Source of the DNA: Pseudomonadota bacterium
GTDB taxonomy: Bacteria > Pseudomonadota > Alphaproteobacteria > Rhodobacterales > Rhodobacteraceae
Direction: 5' to 3'
Assembly: GCA_021813365.1 (NCBI GenBank)
Contig: JAKALB010000002.1
Location: 1 to 64,000, forward strand
Length of the DNA stretch: 64,000 bases
Both the position numbers and the translations under genes were made by a program. The first letter of the stretch is position 1, and every line of letters begins with the position of its first letter. The notes below the pieces were generated by a model that searched no databases, was not told the DNA's origin, and worked only from the letters and a program-made list of their open reading frames with translations. Shown here piece after piece: positions 49,424 to 59,771 of the stretch.

Positions 49424-50356
49424 ATGGCCGATATCCTGACCCACGACACCCAGACCGAGGCGAGCCTCAGCGACTTCGTGCAGCTGCTGAAGCCGCGCGT
49501 GATGTCGCTGGTCGTCTTCACGGCCATGGTGGGGCTGTTGGTGGCGCCGGTGCATCTGCCGCCCGTCACCGCGCTGGCGGCCATCCTGTTCATCGCGCTG
49601 GGCGCGGGGGCCTCGGGGGCGCTGAACATGTGGTGGGATGCCGATATCGACGCCGTGATGCGGCGCACCAGGGGTCGGCCGGTTCCGGCGGGTCGGGTGC
49701 AGCCGGGCGAGGCGCTGGCCTTCGGCGCCGTCCTGTCGGTCTTTGCCGTGGTCATGCTGTGGCTGGCCACCAACCTGGTGGCGGCGGGACTGCTGGCCTT
49801 CACCATCTTTTTCTATGCCGTCGTCTACACGATGGGGCTGAAGCGCTGGACGCCGCAGAACATCGTGATCGGTGGCGCGGCGGGGGCCTTCCCGCCCATG
49901 ATCGGCTGGGCGGCCGCCACCGGATCGGTCGGGATCGAGGCCTGGCTGATGTTTGCGCTGATCTTCATGTGGACCCCGCCGCATTTCTGGGCGCTGGCGC
50001 TGTTCATGAAGGATGATTATTCCAACGCCGGCGTCCCGATGCTGACGGTGACCCATGGCCGCAAGGCGACGCGGGCGCATATCCTGGCCTACACGATCCT
50101 GCTGGCTCCGGTGGCCATCGGCGCCGCGCTGACCTCGATCGGCGGGCCGCTGGTGCTGGCGGTGTCGGCCGTGCTGAACCTGTGGTTCCTGAAGGGTGCC
50201 TGGGCGATCCGGGCCCGCGACGAGAGCGAGGCCGAGGCCGATGGCTACCGGGTCGAAAAGGCGTTCTTCCGCTTTTCGCTGATCTATCTGTTCCTGCATT
50301 TCGGCGCGTTTCTGGCCCAGGCCGCGCTGCGACTGAACGGCATCTGGAGCTGGTGA
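49424..50356 (+). CDS. ctaB: protoheme IX farnesyltransferase (heme o synthase)
   Basis: LLKPRVMSLVVFTAMVGLLVAP, NMWWDADIDAVMRRTRGRPVPAG. Confidence 0.97.
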   Translation: MADILTHDTQTEASLSDFVQLLKPRVMSLVVFTAMVGLLVAPVHLPPVTALAAILFIALGAGASGALNMWWDADIDAVMRRTRGRPVPAGRVQPGEALAFGAVLSVFAVVMLWLATNLVAAGLLAFTIFFYAVVYTMGLKRWTPQNIVIGGAAGAFPPMIGWAAATGSVGIEAWLMFALIFMWTPPHFWALALFMKDDYSNAGVPMLTVTHGRKATRAHILAYTILLAPVAIGAALTSIGGPLVLAVSAVLNLWFLKGAWAIRARDESEAEADGYRVEKAFFRFSLIYLFLHFGAFLAQAALRLNGIWSW

Positions 50357-50357
50357 G

Positions 50358-50555
50358 ATGAGCTTTCGCCCCGATCACGAACTGCATCGCCGGCGCCTGG
50401 GGCGCAACCTGGGCCTGGGCGGGGCGCTGCTGGTCTTCGTGCTGCTGGTGTTTGGCATGACGATCGAAAAGGTTCGCAACGGTGTTCCGGCCGAGGCGAT
50501 GCTGGGCGAAGCCAACACGGCCCAGCCCTCGACCGGCGCGGGGACCGGCCCATGA
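50358..50555 (+). CDS. small oxidase-cluster membrane protein (CoxF-like)
   Basis: 65-aa single-TM ORF between ctaB and ctaG, overlapping ctaG start. Confidence 0.72.
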   Translation: MSFRPDHELHRRRLGRNLGLGGALLVFVLLVFGMTIEKVRNGVPAEAMLGEANTAQPSTGAGTGP

Positions 50556-51148
50556 GCGCGCCCGTGAAGCCGGGCAACGCCCAGAAGCGCACCGCGCTGT
50601 GGCTGGTGTCGATTGCGGCGACCATGGCGGCTCTCAGCTTTGCTGCCGTGCCGTTCTATTCCTGGTTCTGCAAGACCACCGGCTTTGCCGGCACCACGCA
50701 GCGCGCCGCCGAGGCGCCGAAGGGCGACCAGATCCTCGATCAGACCATCGTGGTGCGGTTCGACGGCTCGAAAGAGGCCGGCATGCCGTGGGAGTTCAAG
50801 CCGGTGGTCAGCACCATGACGGTCCGCATCGGCGAGACGGGTCTGGCCTTCTTCGAAGCCTACAACCCGACCGACAGGGCCACCGCGGGGCAGGCCAGCT
50901 ATAACGTCACCCCCGATCTGGCGGGCGGCTATTTCACCAAGATCGCCTGTTTCTGCTTTGACCTGCAGGTTCTGCAACCGGGCGAGCGGGTGCAGATGCC
51001 CGTGACCTTCTATGTCGATCCCGCCATCGTGCAGGATCCCGAGGCCAAGTACATCAAGGAAATCACCCTGTCCTACACGTTCCACTCGGCGCCCCTGCCC
51101 GATCAGCAGGCGGCCCTGGGTGCGGGATCGGGGCAGCCGGTAAACTGA
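50552..51148 (+). CDS. ctaG: cytochrome c oxidase assembly protein CtaG (Cox11 family)
   Basis: [50 protein letters not shown]. Confidence 0.96.
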   Translation: MSAPVKPGNAQKRTALWLVSIAATMAALSFAAVPFYSWFCKTTGFAGTTQRAAEAPKGDQILDQTIVVRFDGSKEAGMPWEFKPVVSTMTVRIGETGLAFFEAYNPTDRATAGQASYNVTPDLAGGYFTKIACFCFDLQVLQPGERVQMPVTFYVDPAIVQDPEAKYIKEITLSYTFHSAPLPDQQAALGAGSGQPVN

Positions 51149-51173
51149 CAAGAATGAACGAGGGATGACTGAC

Positions 51174-51977
51174 ATGGCTCACGCCAAGAACCACGACTAC
51201 CACATCCTGCCACCGTCGATCTGGCCCTTCCTGGGGGCGGTTTCGGCTTTCGTCATGCTGTTCGGCGCAGTGCTGTGGATGCACGGCAGCGGCCCGTGGA
51301 TGGGGCTGATCGGCCTTGTCGGCGTGCTCTACGTGATGTTCGGCTGGTGGGCGGATGTGGTCCACGAAGGCAATAGCGGCGATCACACGCCGGTGGTGCG
51401 GCTGGGCCTGCGCTGGGGCTTCATCCTGTTCATCATGTCCGAGGTCATGTTCTTCTCGGCCTGGTTCTGGACCTTCTTCAAGCACGCGCTCTATCCGATG
51501 GGGCCGGACAGCCCCAATGTGGACGGCGTCTGGCCGCCGGTCGGCATCGAGCCGCTTGACCCCTGGCACCTGCCGATCATCAACACGCTGATCCTGCTGT
51601 GCTCGGGCGCGGCCGCCACCTGGGCGCACCACGCGCTGGTGCACGAGAACAACAACCGCCCGGCGATCAAGCAGGGTCTTTGGCTGGCGATCCTGCTGGG
51701 CCTGATGTTCACCTTCTTCCAGGCCTATGAATATGCCCATGCCAGCTTTGGCTTTGCCGGCAACATCTATGGCGCGACCTTCTTCATGGCGACGGGCTTC
51801 CACGGCTTCCATGTGATCATCGGCACGATCTTCCTGTTCGTCTGCCTGGTGCGGGTGTATCGCGGCGACTTCACCCCCGAGGCGCATGTCGGCTTCGAGG
51901 CGGCGGCCTGGTACTGGCATTTCGTCGACGTGGTCTGGCTGTTCCTGTTCGCGGTGGTCTATGTCTGGGGCTCGTGA
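51174..51977 (+). CDS. ctaE: cytochrome c oxidase subunit III
   Basis: [47 protein letters not shown]; start 51165 or 51174. Confidence 0.97.
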   Translation: MAHAKNHDYHILPPSIWPFLGAVSAFVMLFGAVLWMHGSGPWMGLIGLVGVLYVMFGWWADVVHEGNSGDHTPVVRLGLRWGFILFIMSEVMFFSAWFWTFFKHALYPMGPDSPNVDGVWPPVGIEPLDPWHLPIINTLILLCSGAAATWAHHALVHENNNRPAIKQGLWLAILLGLMFTFFQAYEYAHASFGFAGNIYGATFFMATGFHGFHVIIGTIFLFVCLVRVYRGDFTPEAHVGFEAAAWYWHFVDVVWLFLFAVVYVWGS

Positions 51978-51999
51978 GCCCTGATCCATCACGACCTCT

Positions 52000-52021
52000 G
52001 CGCGGGCCTTCGGGCCCGCGC
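52000..52021 (+). terminator. UUCG-tetraloop hairpin after ctaE
   Basis: GCGCGGGCC-TTCG-GGCCCGCGC; no U tract. Confidence 0.6.
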
Positions 52022-52049
52022 CTGCATTTGAGGGGCCACGCTGTTGCGC

Positions 52050-52715
52050 CGGATGATCTTTCCGATTCTGCTGGGCCTGGTGGGCTGCACCATCCTGATC
52101 GCGCTGGGGGTCTGGCAGGTGCAGCGGCTGGCCTGGAAAGAGGCGGTGCTGGCCCGGATCGAGGCCAGGATTCACGATGCGCCCGTAGCCCTGCCGGCCG
52201 TGCCGGACGAGGCGCGCGACAAATATCTGCCGGTGCGTGTGACCGGGGTGTTCACGGGGCAGGAGATCTTCATGCTGCAGGGCATGAAGGACACGTCGCC
52301 CGGGGTCGAGGTGATCGCGGCCTTCGAGACGACGGACCATCGCCGCATCCTGGTGGACCGCGGCTTTCTGCCCGACCAGGCCCGCGGCAGCCCTCGGCCA
52401 GCCGGCGTGCCGGTGGTGCTGACCGGCAACCTGCACTGGCCGCACGAGGCCGACAGCTATACCCCGCCGCCCGATGCCAGGTCTGGCCTGTGGTTCGCCC
52501 GCGACGTGACGGCGATGGCCCGGGCGCTGAACACGGAACCGACAATGATTGTCGCGAACGGGCCAGCCGTTGACGGGATTGCGCCGATGCCGATCGATAC
52601 CTCGTCTATCCCGAACAACCACAGGAACTATGCGATCACATGGTTCTCGCTGGCCGCGGTATGGGCGGGGATGACTCTGTTTCTGCTGTGGCGTATCAGG
52701 CAGCGCCGGGTCTGA
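52050..52715 (+). CDS. SURF1 family protein
   Basis: LGVWQVQRLAWKEAVLARIEAR; RNYAITWFSLAAVW C-terminal signature. Confidence 0.93.
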   Translation, partial: RMIFPILLGLVGCTILIALGVWQVQRLAWKEAVLARIEARIHDAPVALPAVPDEARDKYLPVRVTGVFTGQEIFMLQGMKDTSPGVEVIAAFETTDHRRILVDRGFLPDQARGSPRPAGVPVVLTGNLHWPHEADSYTPPPDARSGLWFARDVTAMARALNTEPTMIVANGPAVDGIAPMPIDTSSIPNNHRNYAITWFSLAAVWAGMTLFLLWRIRQRRV

Positions 52716-52767
52716 CGGCCGGGAATTCTGGGCCCGAGATCGAAGGCCCGAAGTCGAAGGGGAGACG

Positions 52768-54153
52768 ATGCGATACATTTCCACCCGCGGGGCGGCACCG
52801 GTTCTGGATTTTGGCCAGGCGATGATGACCGGACTGGCGCGCGACGGCGGGCTCTACGTGCCTCAAACCGTGCCGGTGCTGTCGGCCGACGACATCGCGG
52901 CGCTGGCCGGCCTGCCCTATGAGACGGTGGCCTTGCGGGTGATGAAGCCTTTCGTGGGCGGGTTCTTTGCCGATGACGAGTTGCAGGCGCTGCTGGCCAA
53001 GGCCTATGCGGGCTTTGGCCATGCGGCCCGTGCGCCGCTGACGCAACTGGCGGCGAACCACTTCCTGCTGGAACTGTTCCACGGGCCGACCCTGGCCTTC
53101 AAGGACTTTGCCATGCAGATCATCGGCCAGATGATGCAGGCGGCGCTGGCGCGCAGCGGGGCGCGGATCACCATCGTGGGCGCCACCAGTGGCGATACCG
53201 GATCGGCCGCGATCGAGGCGTTCCGCGGCCTGCCGAATGTCGATGTGTTCATCCTGTTCCCGCATGGCCGGGTCAGCGAGGTGCAGCGCCGCCAGATGAC
53301 CACGCCCACCGAGGCCAATGTGCATGCCCTGGCCATCGAAGGATCCTTTGACGACGCCCAGGCCCGGCTGAAGGACATGTTCAACGATTTCGCCTTTCGC
53401 GATGCCGTGGGACTGGCGGGGGTGAACAGCATCAACTGGGCGCGGATTCTGGCCCAGGTGGTCTATTACTTCTATGCCGCCGTGGCTCTGGGTGCGCCGC
53501 ATCGCGCGGTCAGCTTCACCGTGCCCACCGGCAATTTCGGCGACATCTTTGCCGGCTATATCGCCAGGCAGATGGGGCTGCCGGTCGAAAGGCTGGTGAT
53601 CGCCACCAACCAGAATGACATCCTGGACCGGGCGATGCGGACCGGTCAGTACCGGACCGACGGCGTGCGCCCCTCGCTCAGCCCGTCGATGGACATCCAG
53701 GTGTCGTCGAATTTCGAGCGCGCGCTGTTTGATGCTCTCGGCCGTGACGGCCGGGCGACGGCTGCGCTGATGGACGACCTGAAGGCGGGCGGCTTCAGCC
53801 TTTCCCAGGGGGTGCTGCAAGCCCTGCGCGCCACATTCGCCAGCGGCCGCTGCGGCGAGGCAGAGACGCTGGCCACGATCAGGGACACGCTGGCCGCCAC
53901 CGGCGAACTGCTGTGTCCGCATAGCGCCGTCGGCGTGCATGTGGCGGCACAGCACCTGTCGGCCACGCCGATGATCACGCTGGCCACCGCCCATCCCGCG
54001 AAATTCCCCGACGCGGTGGAAAGGGCCTGCGGCATCCGCCCCGGCCTGCCGCCGCGCCTAGGCGATCTGTTTGACCGGGCCGAACGCGTGACGCGCGTGC
54101 CCAATGATCTGGCCGCCCTGCAGCGCCTGATCCGCGAAAGGACCGGACGTTGA
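52768..54153 (+). CDS. thrC: threonine synthase
   Basis: MRYISTRGAAPVLDFGQAMMTGLARDGGLYVP; FHGPTLAFKDFAMQ. Confidence 0.97.
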   Translation: MRYISTRGAAPVLDFGQAMMTGLARDGGLYVPQTVPVLSADDIAALAGLPYETVALRVMKPFVGGFFADDELQALLAKAYAGFGHAARAPLTQLAANHFLLELFHGPTLAFKDFAMQIIGQMMQAALARSGARITIVGATSGDTGSAAIEAFRGLPNVDVFILFPHGRVSEVQRRQMTTPTEANVHALAIEGSFDDAQARLKDMFNDFAFRDAVGLAGVNSINWARILAQVVYYFYAAVALGAPHRAVSFTVPTGNFGDIFAGYIARQMGLPVERLVIATNQNDILDRAMRTGQYRTDGVRPSLSPSMDIQVSSNFERALFDALGRDGRATAALMDDLKAGGFSLSQGVLQALRATFASGRCGEAETLATIRDTLAATGELLCPHSAVGVHVAAQHLSATPMITLATAHPAKFPDAVERACGIRPGLPPRLGDLFDRAERVTRVPNDLAALQRLIRERTGR

Positions 54154-55412
54154 GCATCACGCGGCTGACGACGCTGCCCAACGGGCTGCGGGTGGTGACC
54201 GAAGCCATGCCCGGGCTGAAATCCGCCTCGGCGGGACTGTGGGTTCTGGCGGGCGGGCGGCATGAACGCGCCGAACAGAACGGCATCGCGCATTTCCTTG
54301 AGCATATGGCCTTCAAGGGCACGGCGCGACGGTCGGCCCTGCAGATCGCCGAGGAAATCGAGGATGTGGGCGGCTTCATCAACGCCTACACCAGCCGCGA
54401 GGCCACGGCCTATTATGCCCGCGTGCTGGAGGCCGACGTGGCCATGGCGCTGGATGTGATCGGCGACATCGTTCTGAACCCGGCCTTCCATGACGCCGAT
54501 ATCGAGACCGAGCGTCACGTGATCCTGCAGGAAATCGGTCAGGCGCTGGATACGCCGGACGACATCATCTTTGACTGGCTGCAGGAGGTGTCCTATCCGG
54601 ATCAGCCCTTTGGCCGCACCATCCTGGGGCCGGAAGAGCGGGTGTCGTCGTTCGGCCGGGCGGATTTCCAGGATTTCGTCGCAGAGCATTACCGGCCGAG
54701 CCAGATGATCCTGGCGGCAGCGGGGGCGGTGGATCACGACGCCATCGTGGCCCAGGCGAGGGCCATGTTCGGCGCAATCACCGCCCAGGCCAATTCCAGC
54801 TTTGCCCCGGCGCGGTTTCTTGGTGCCGAACGTCGCGAGGTGAAGGATCTGGAGCAGGTGCATTTCGCCATGGCCTTCGAGGCACCAGCCTATCGCGACC
54901 CCGATGTGTTCGTGGCCCAGGTCTATGCCACCGCGATGGGGGGCGGCATGTCCTCGCGCCTGTTCCAGAAGATCCGCGAGGAGCGGGGGCTGTGCTATTC
55001 GATCTTCGCCCAGGCCGGGGCCTATGAGGATACCGGGCAGATCACGCTCTATGCCGGGACCAGCGCCGAAGAGATCGGCGACCTGGTGCGGCTGACCGCG
55101 GCCGAGCTGAAACGCGCCGCCGAGGACATGACCGAGGCCGAAGTGGCGCGCGCGCGGGCGCAGATCAAGGCGGGGATGCTGATGGGGCTGGAAAGCCCCT
55201 CGTCCCGCGCCGAGCGCATCGCGCGGCTGCTGGCCATTCATGGCCGGGTGCCGACGGTCGAGGAGGTGGTTGCCCGGATCGACGCGGTGTCGACCGCCGA
55301 TGTCCGCCGCTATGCCGAGGCACTGACCGGCGCGCCCGCCGCGCTGGCGCTGTATGGCCCGGTCGCGGCCGCGCCTGGGCTCGAGGAGATCCGTGCGGAG
55401 CTGGCCCGCTGA
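54150..55412 (+). CDS. M16 family (pitrilysin/MPP-like) peptidase
   Basis: NGIAHFLEHMAFKGTARRS HxxEH zinc motif; 4-bp overlap with thrC. Confidence 0.95.
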   Translation: MSITRLTTLPNGLRVVTEAMPGLKSASAGLWVLAGGRHERAEQNGIAHFLEHMAFKGTARRSALQIAEEIEDVGGFINAYTSREATAYYARVLEADVAMALDVIGDIVLNPAFHDADIETERHVILQEIGQALDTPDDIIFDWLQEVSYPDQPFGRTILGPEERVSSFGRADFQDFVAEHYRPSQMILAAAGAVDHDAIVAQARAMFGAITAQANSSFAPARFLGAERREVKDLEQVHFAMAFEAPAYRDPDVFVAQVYATAMGGGMSSRLFQKIREERGLCYSIFAQAGAYEDTGQITLYAGTSAEEIGDLVRLTAAELKRAAEDMTEAEVARARAQIKAGMLMGLESPSSRAERIARLLAIHGRVPTVEEVVARIDAVSTADVRRYAEALTGAPAALALYGPVAAAPGLEEIRAELAR

Positions 55413-55996
55413 TGTTCGGCCTGCGCCGCAAACCCCGGATCGAGACCGAGCGGATGACGCTGCGCCTGCCGCAGCATTCCGACTGGCAGGCCTGGGCCGG
55501 CCTGCGCGAAGGCAGCGCCGAGCATCTGATCCCGTGGGAGCCGATCCGGGCCGCGGATCACCTGAGCCGAAGGGCATTCACCAACCGGGTCTATTGGGCG
55601 GCGCGGGCAGAGGCGCAGGGCACGGCGCTGCCCCTGTTCCTGATCCGCCGGTCGGACCAGGTGTTGCTGGGGGCGCTGACGCTGGACAACATCCGCCGCG
55701 GTCCGGTGCAGGCCGGCACGATCGGCTACTGGATCGGCGCGCCCTTTGCGCGGCAGGGCTACATGCGCGAGGCGATCGCGGCCACGGTGCACCACGCCTT
55801 CAGCGTGATGGACCTGAGCCGGATCGAGGCAGCCTGCCTGCCGGAAAACGTGGCCAGCCGCGGCGTGCTGGAGAAATGCGGCTTCAAGTATGAAGGTGTG
55901 GCCCAGGCCTATCTGCAGATCAACGGCCGCTGGCGGAACCACGTGCTTTACGCCAACCTGCGCGGCGACCGGCGCGGCCGGACCGACGCCGGCTGA
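55412..55996 (+). CDS. GNAT family N-acetyltransferase (RimJ-like)
   Basis: IETERMTLRLPQHSDWQAWAGLRE; NVASRGVLEKCGFKYEGVAQAYLQINGRWRNHVLY. Confidence 0.9.
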   Translation: MFGLRRKPRIETERMTLRLPQHSDWQAWAGLREGSAEHLIPWEPIRAADHLSRRAFTNRVYWAARAEAQGTALPLFLIRRSDQVLLGALTLDNIRRGPVQAGTIGYWIGAPFARQGYMREAIAATVHHAFSVMDLSRIEAACLPENVASRGVLEKCGFKYEGVAQAYLQINGRWRNHVLYANLRGDRRGRTDAG

Positions 55997-56078
55997 CGCC
56001 GCGGGCCGCAAGAGCGGCGGAGCGGCTGCGCCGCAAGATCGACTGTCGCCTCTGCGCGTGCCGCGCAACCGGCTCCGC

Positions 56079-56116
56079 GGCCTCCGGCGGGGGTATTTGC
56101 CGCAAGGTGAAAGATG
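56079..56116 (+). repeat. related intergenic element, copy F (GGCGGGGGTATTTG class)
   Basis: GGCCTCCGGCGGGGGTATTTGCCGCAAGGTGAAAGATG. Confidence 0.65.
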
Positions 56117-56154
56117 GGGTTGACCGGAACGGGCGGGCAGGTTCCCCTTGGCGG

Positions 56155-56700
56155 ATGAGTGAACCTGCCGCCCCCGATCCGCGCCGCGTCCTTCTGCTGA
56201 GGGGGGTGAATGTGGGCGGGGTGAGGCTGCCCATGGCGGAGTTTCGCGCGATGCTGGGCGGGTTGGGGTTGCAGGGGGTGCAGAGCTACATCCAGTCGGG
56301 CAATGCGGTGTTCCGGGCCACCGGCGATCCGGGGCCGGCGATCGCGGCCGGGCTGGCGGAACGCTTCGGGCTGAACCTGGGGCTCTTTCTCTATGACCTG
56401 CCGCGCTATCGCGCGATCCTGGCGGCCAATCCCCGTGCCGAGGCGGGGCGGGCGGACGGTGCCAGGGTGTATCTGTACTTTCTGGCCAGGCCGGTCGCCG
56501 TGGATCTGGCGCCGGTCCTGGCCCATGCACGGCACGGCGAGGCGCTGAGCGTGACGCCCGAGGCGATCTATTTCCACGCGCCGATGGGCATGGGCCGGTC
56601 GGTGCTGGCCGAGAAGCTGGCTGGCGCCCTGAAGACCGGGTTCACCGCACGCAATCAGCGCAGCGCCGAGGCGATTCTGGCCCTGGCAGAGGCCCTGTGA
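56155..56700 (+). CDS. DUF1697 family protein
   Basis: VLLLRGVNVGGVRLPMAEFRAMLGGLGLQGVQSYIQSGNAVF. Confidence 0.87.
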   Translation: MSEPAAPDPRRVLLLRGVNVGGVRLPMAEFRAMLGGLGLQGVQSYIQSGNAVFRATGDPGPAIAAGLAERFGLNLGLFLYDLPRYRAILAANPRAEAGRADGARVYLYFLARPVAVDLAPVLAHARHGEALSVTPEAIYFHAPMGMGRSVLAEKLAGALKTGFTARNQRSAEAILALAEAL

Positions 56701-57524
56701 TGCGCCCATGGATGCGCCCGTTGATGCGCTGGGTTGTTGGCTGGCTGCCGGCGCTGCTGGTCTGGCCGGGTCTGGTGGCGGCCGAGGTCCAGTCGAATTG
56801 CCAGGCCCTGGCCGAGGGCCCGCGGCTGGAACTGGCCGCCTTTGGCGCGCCGTTGCAGGATGCGGTGCGGATCCGCTATCTGAGCCATGCCGAATTCGCG
56901 CTGGAAACCCCGGGCGGGGTGCTGGCGGTGACGGATTACAACGGGCTGCTGGGCAATCCCGATGTCGTGCCCGATGTGGCCACGATGAACCATGCCCATG
57001 AAAGCCATTACACCGATGCGCCCGATCGGCGCATACCGCTGCTGCTGAAGGGCTGGCCGCAGGCCGGGCAGCCGGCGTTCTTCGATCTTCAGGTCAGGGA
57101 TCTGCACATCCGCAACGTGACGAGCGACACCCGTGGCCCCTTTGGCGAAGGGGCAGAGCGCGACGGCAACTCGATCTTCCTGTTCGAGGCGGCGGGCCTG
57201 TGCATCGCGCATATGGGGCATCTGCATCAACGGCTCGGGCCGGTGCAGCGCATGGGAATCGGGCGGGTCGATGTGGTCATGCTGCCGGTGGACGGGGGCT
57301 ATACGATGAACCAGGACGCGATGGTGCAGGTGGCGATGGATCTGCATGCGCGGGTGGTGATCCCGATGCACTGGTTCTCGGACGCGGCCCTGGGCGAATT
57401 CCTGGCGCGGATGCAGGGACGGTTCGACATCCGCGATCCGGCCGGGCCGGAGGTGGAGCTTTCGCTCTTCAGCCTGCCGGAGCGGCCCACGGTGATCGTG
57501 CTGACCCCCGCGTTGATCCCCTGA
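56700..57524 (+). CDS. MBL-fold metallo-hydrolase
   Basis: YLSHAEFALETPGGVLAVTDYNG, TMNHAHESHYTD, HMGHLH, PMHWFSD. Confidence 0.82.
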   Translation: MRPWMRPLMRWVVGWLPALLVWPGLVAAEVQSNCQALAEGPRLELAAFGAPLQDAVRIRYLSHAEFALETPGGVLAVTDYNGLLGNPDVVPDVATMNHAHESHYTDAPDRRIPLLLKGWPQAGQPAFFDLQVRDLHIRNVTSDTRGPFGEGAERDGNSIFLFEAAGLCIAHMGHLHQRLGPVQRMGIGRVDVVMLPVDGGYTMNQDAMVQVAMDLHARVVIPMHWFSDAALGEFLARMQGRFDIRDPAGPEVELSLFSLPERPTVIVLTPALIP

Positions 57525-57591
57525 GCCGCAGGATGCGTGGGTGGTTTTGCTTCTGCGCCAGACCGGCTAGCAAGGGGCGAGGAGATTGCCG

Positions 57592-59001
57592 ATGCTGAAC
57601 CCCGCCGATCCCGCCTTTGTGGCCGCACTGGCGGCGCAATTGCCGCCCGAAACGCTGAAAGCGCCCGAGCCGCGCTATCTGGAGGAGCCGCGCGGCCGCT
57701 GGCACGGGGTGGCGGGCGCCGTGGCCCTGCCGCGCACCGCCGAGGAGGTGGCGGTGATCGTGCGGGCCTGCGGTGCAAATCGGGTGGGCATCGTGCCCTG
57801 GGGCGGGGGCACGGGCCTGGTGGGCGGGCAGGTGATGCCCGCGGGGCCCTTGCCGCTGATCCTGTCGCTCGAGCGGATGAACCGGGTGCGCGCGGTTCAT
57901 GCCGAGGAAAACGTGATGCTGGTGGAGGCGGGCGTGACGCTGACCGCGGCGCGGGCGGCGGCGGCGGCAGAGGCGCGGCTGTTCCCGTTGGCGCTGGCGT
58001 CGGAGGGCAGCTGCCGGATCGGCGGAAACCTGTCGACCAACGCGGGCGGGGTCAACGTGCTGCGCTATGGCAATGCGCGAGACCTGTGCCTGGGGCTGGA
58101 GGCGGTGTTGCCGGATGGCCGGATCTGGCACGGGCTGAAGCGGCTGCGCAAGGACAATACCGGCTATGACCTGCGCGGCCTGCTGATCGGGGCCGAAGGC
58201 ACGCTGGGCGTGATCACGGCGGCCAGCCTGCGGCTGTTTCCCCGTCCGGCGCGCGAGGGCGCGGCCGTTCTGGCGGTGCGCGATCCTGCGGCGGCCCTGG
58301 CGCTGATGGCCTTGGCGCAGGGCATTGCTGGCGAGACTCTGTCGGCCTTCGAGCTGATCCACCGCCAGGGCCTGGATTTCCTGTCCGAGACCGGCTTTGT
58401 CTTTCGCCCGCCGCTGGAGCCCTTGCCCGACTGGATGGTGCTGATCGACCTGGGTCTTTCCGTGGGCGACGACCCCGAAGCGCGGCTGGTCAGGATCTTT
58501 GAGGCCGGGATGGCGGCGGGCCTGGTCGGCGAGGGGGTGATCGCCCAGTCCGAGGCGCAGCGAGCCGCCTTCTGGGCGATCCGCGAGACGATCCCGCTGG
58601 CCAATCGCAGGATCGGGGCGATCTCGAGCCATGACATTTCCTTGCCGCTGTCGGAAATCCCCGGGTTTCTGGATCGCGCGGGCCCGGCGCTTACGGCGCT
58701 GGGGGACATGCGGGTGAACTGCTTTGGCCATCTGGGCGACGGGAACCTGCATTTCAACCTGTTCCCGGCCAGGGGGCGGACAGCGGCGGATTACCGTGCG
58801 GTGCGCGACCGGGCCAGGACGCTGGTGCATGACCTGGTGGATGGGCTGGGAGGTTCGATCAGCGCCGAGCACGGGATCGGGCGGCTGAAGGTGGATGACC
58901 TGGTGCGCTATGGCGATCCGGCACGGCTGGCGGCGATGCGGGCGATCAAGGCGGCGCTGGACCCGCTGGGCATCATGAATCCCGGGGCGGTGCTGGGCTG
59001 A
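57592..59001 (+). CDS. FAD-binding oxidoreductase (GlcD/D-2-hydroxyacid dehydrogenase family)
   Basis: VPWGGGTGLVGGQV, CRIGGNLSTNAGGVNVLRYGNARDLCLGLE, SAEHGIGRLKVDDL. Confidence 0.92.
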   Translation: MLNPADPAFVAALAAQLPPETLKAPEPRYLEEPRGRWHGVAGAVALPRTAEEVAVIVRACGANRVGIVPWGGGTGLVGGQVMPAGPLPLILSLERMNRVRAVHAEENVMLVEAGVTLTAARAAAAAEARLFPLALASEGSCRIGGNLSTNAGGVNVLRYGNARDLCLGLEAVLPDGRIWHGLKRLRKDNTGYDLRGLLIGAEGTLGVITAASLRLFPRPAREGAAVLAVRDPAAALALMALAQGIAGETLSAFELIHRQGLDFLSETGFVFRPPLEPLPDWMVLIDLGLSVGDDPEARLVRIFEAGMAAGLVGEGVIAQSEAQRAAFWAIRETIPLANRRIGAISSHDISLPLSEIPGFLDRAGPALTALGDMRVNCFGHLGDGNLHFNLFPARGRTAADYRAVRDRARTLVHDLVDGLGGSISAEHGIGRLKVDDLVRYGDPARLAAMRAIKAALDPLGIMNPGAVLG

Positions 59002-59211
59002 CGGCCGCGGCATCGGCGGCCGGGCCCCGCAGGCGCGGGCGCAGGCGCGGGCCGGGAGCCGCGGCCCCCCCGGAAGACCGCTGCGCCCTGCCGGAGAACC
59101 GACAGGGCGCTGGGGTGGGTGGTGGTCACGTGTTGCAAGCAGCGTGGTCCGGTGGGTAGCCGGACAAGCCTGGCATAGACCGATTCGGGTTATCGGGGCG
59201 TTAACGACAAC

Positions 59212-59751
59212 CTAGAGACCGTCGAATTCGCACAGGGCATGGACTTCCATCCCCATGGCTTCCAGCTTCTTCCGGCCGCCCAGGGCCGGCAGATCCACGA
59301 CGAAGGCGCAACCCACGACCTGCGCGCCCAGGCGTTCGATCAGCTTGATCCCGGCCTCGGCGGTGCCGCCGGTGGCCAGCAGATCATCGACCAGCAACAC
59401 CTTTTCACCGGGCTGCATGGCATCGTCATGCACCTCGACGACCGCCTCGCCGTATTCCAGCTTGTAGGCTTGGGATAGGGTGGCGCCGGGCAGCTTGCCC
59501 TTTTTGCGGATCGGCACGAAGCCGGTCGAGAGCTGATGCGCCACCGCGCCCCCCAGGATGAAGCCGCGCGCCTCGAGCCCCACGACCTTGTCGATGCGCA
59601 TGCCGGCATAGGGTGCCAGCAACTGGTCGACGCACATCCGGAAGCCGCGCGGATCGGCGAAGAGCGTGGTCACATCGCGAAACAGGATGCCTTCGTGCGG
59701 AAAGTCCACGATGGTGCGGATATAGTCGCGGACGGTCTTCCTCGGGGTCAT
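59212..59751 (-). CDS. apt: adenine phosphoribosyltransferase
   Basis: [40 protein letters not shown]. Confidence 0.96.
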   Translation of the reverse strand: MTPRKTVRDYIRTIVDFPHEGILFRDVTTLFADPRGFRMCVDQLLAPYAGMRIDKVVGLEARGFILGGAVAHQLSTGFVPIRKKGKLPGATLSQAYKLEYGEAVVEVHDDAMQPGEKVLLVDDLLATGGTAEAGIKLIERLGAQVVGCAFVVDLPALGGRKKLEAMGMEVHALCEFDGL

Positions 59752-59771
59752 TGGCCGGGCCTTTCACAGGG

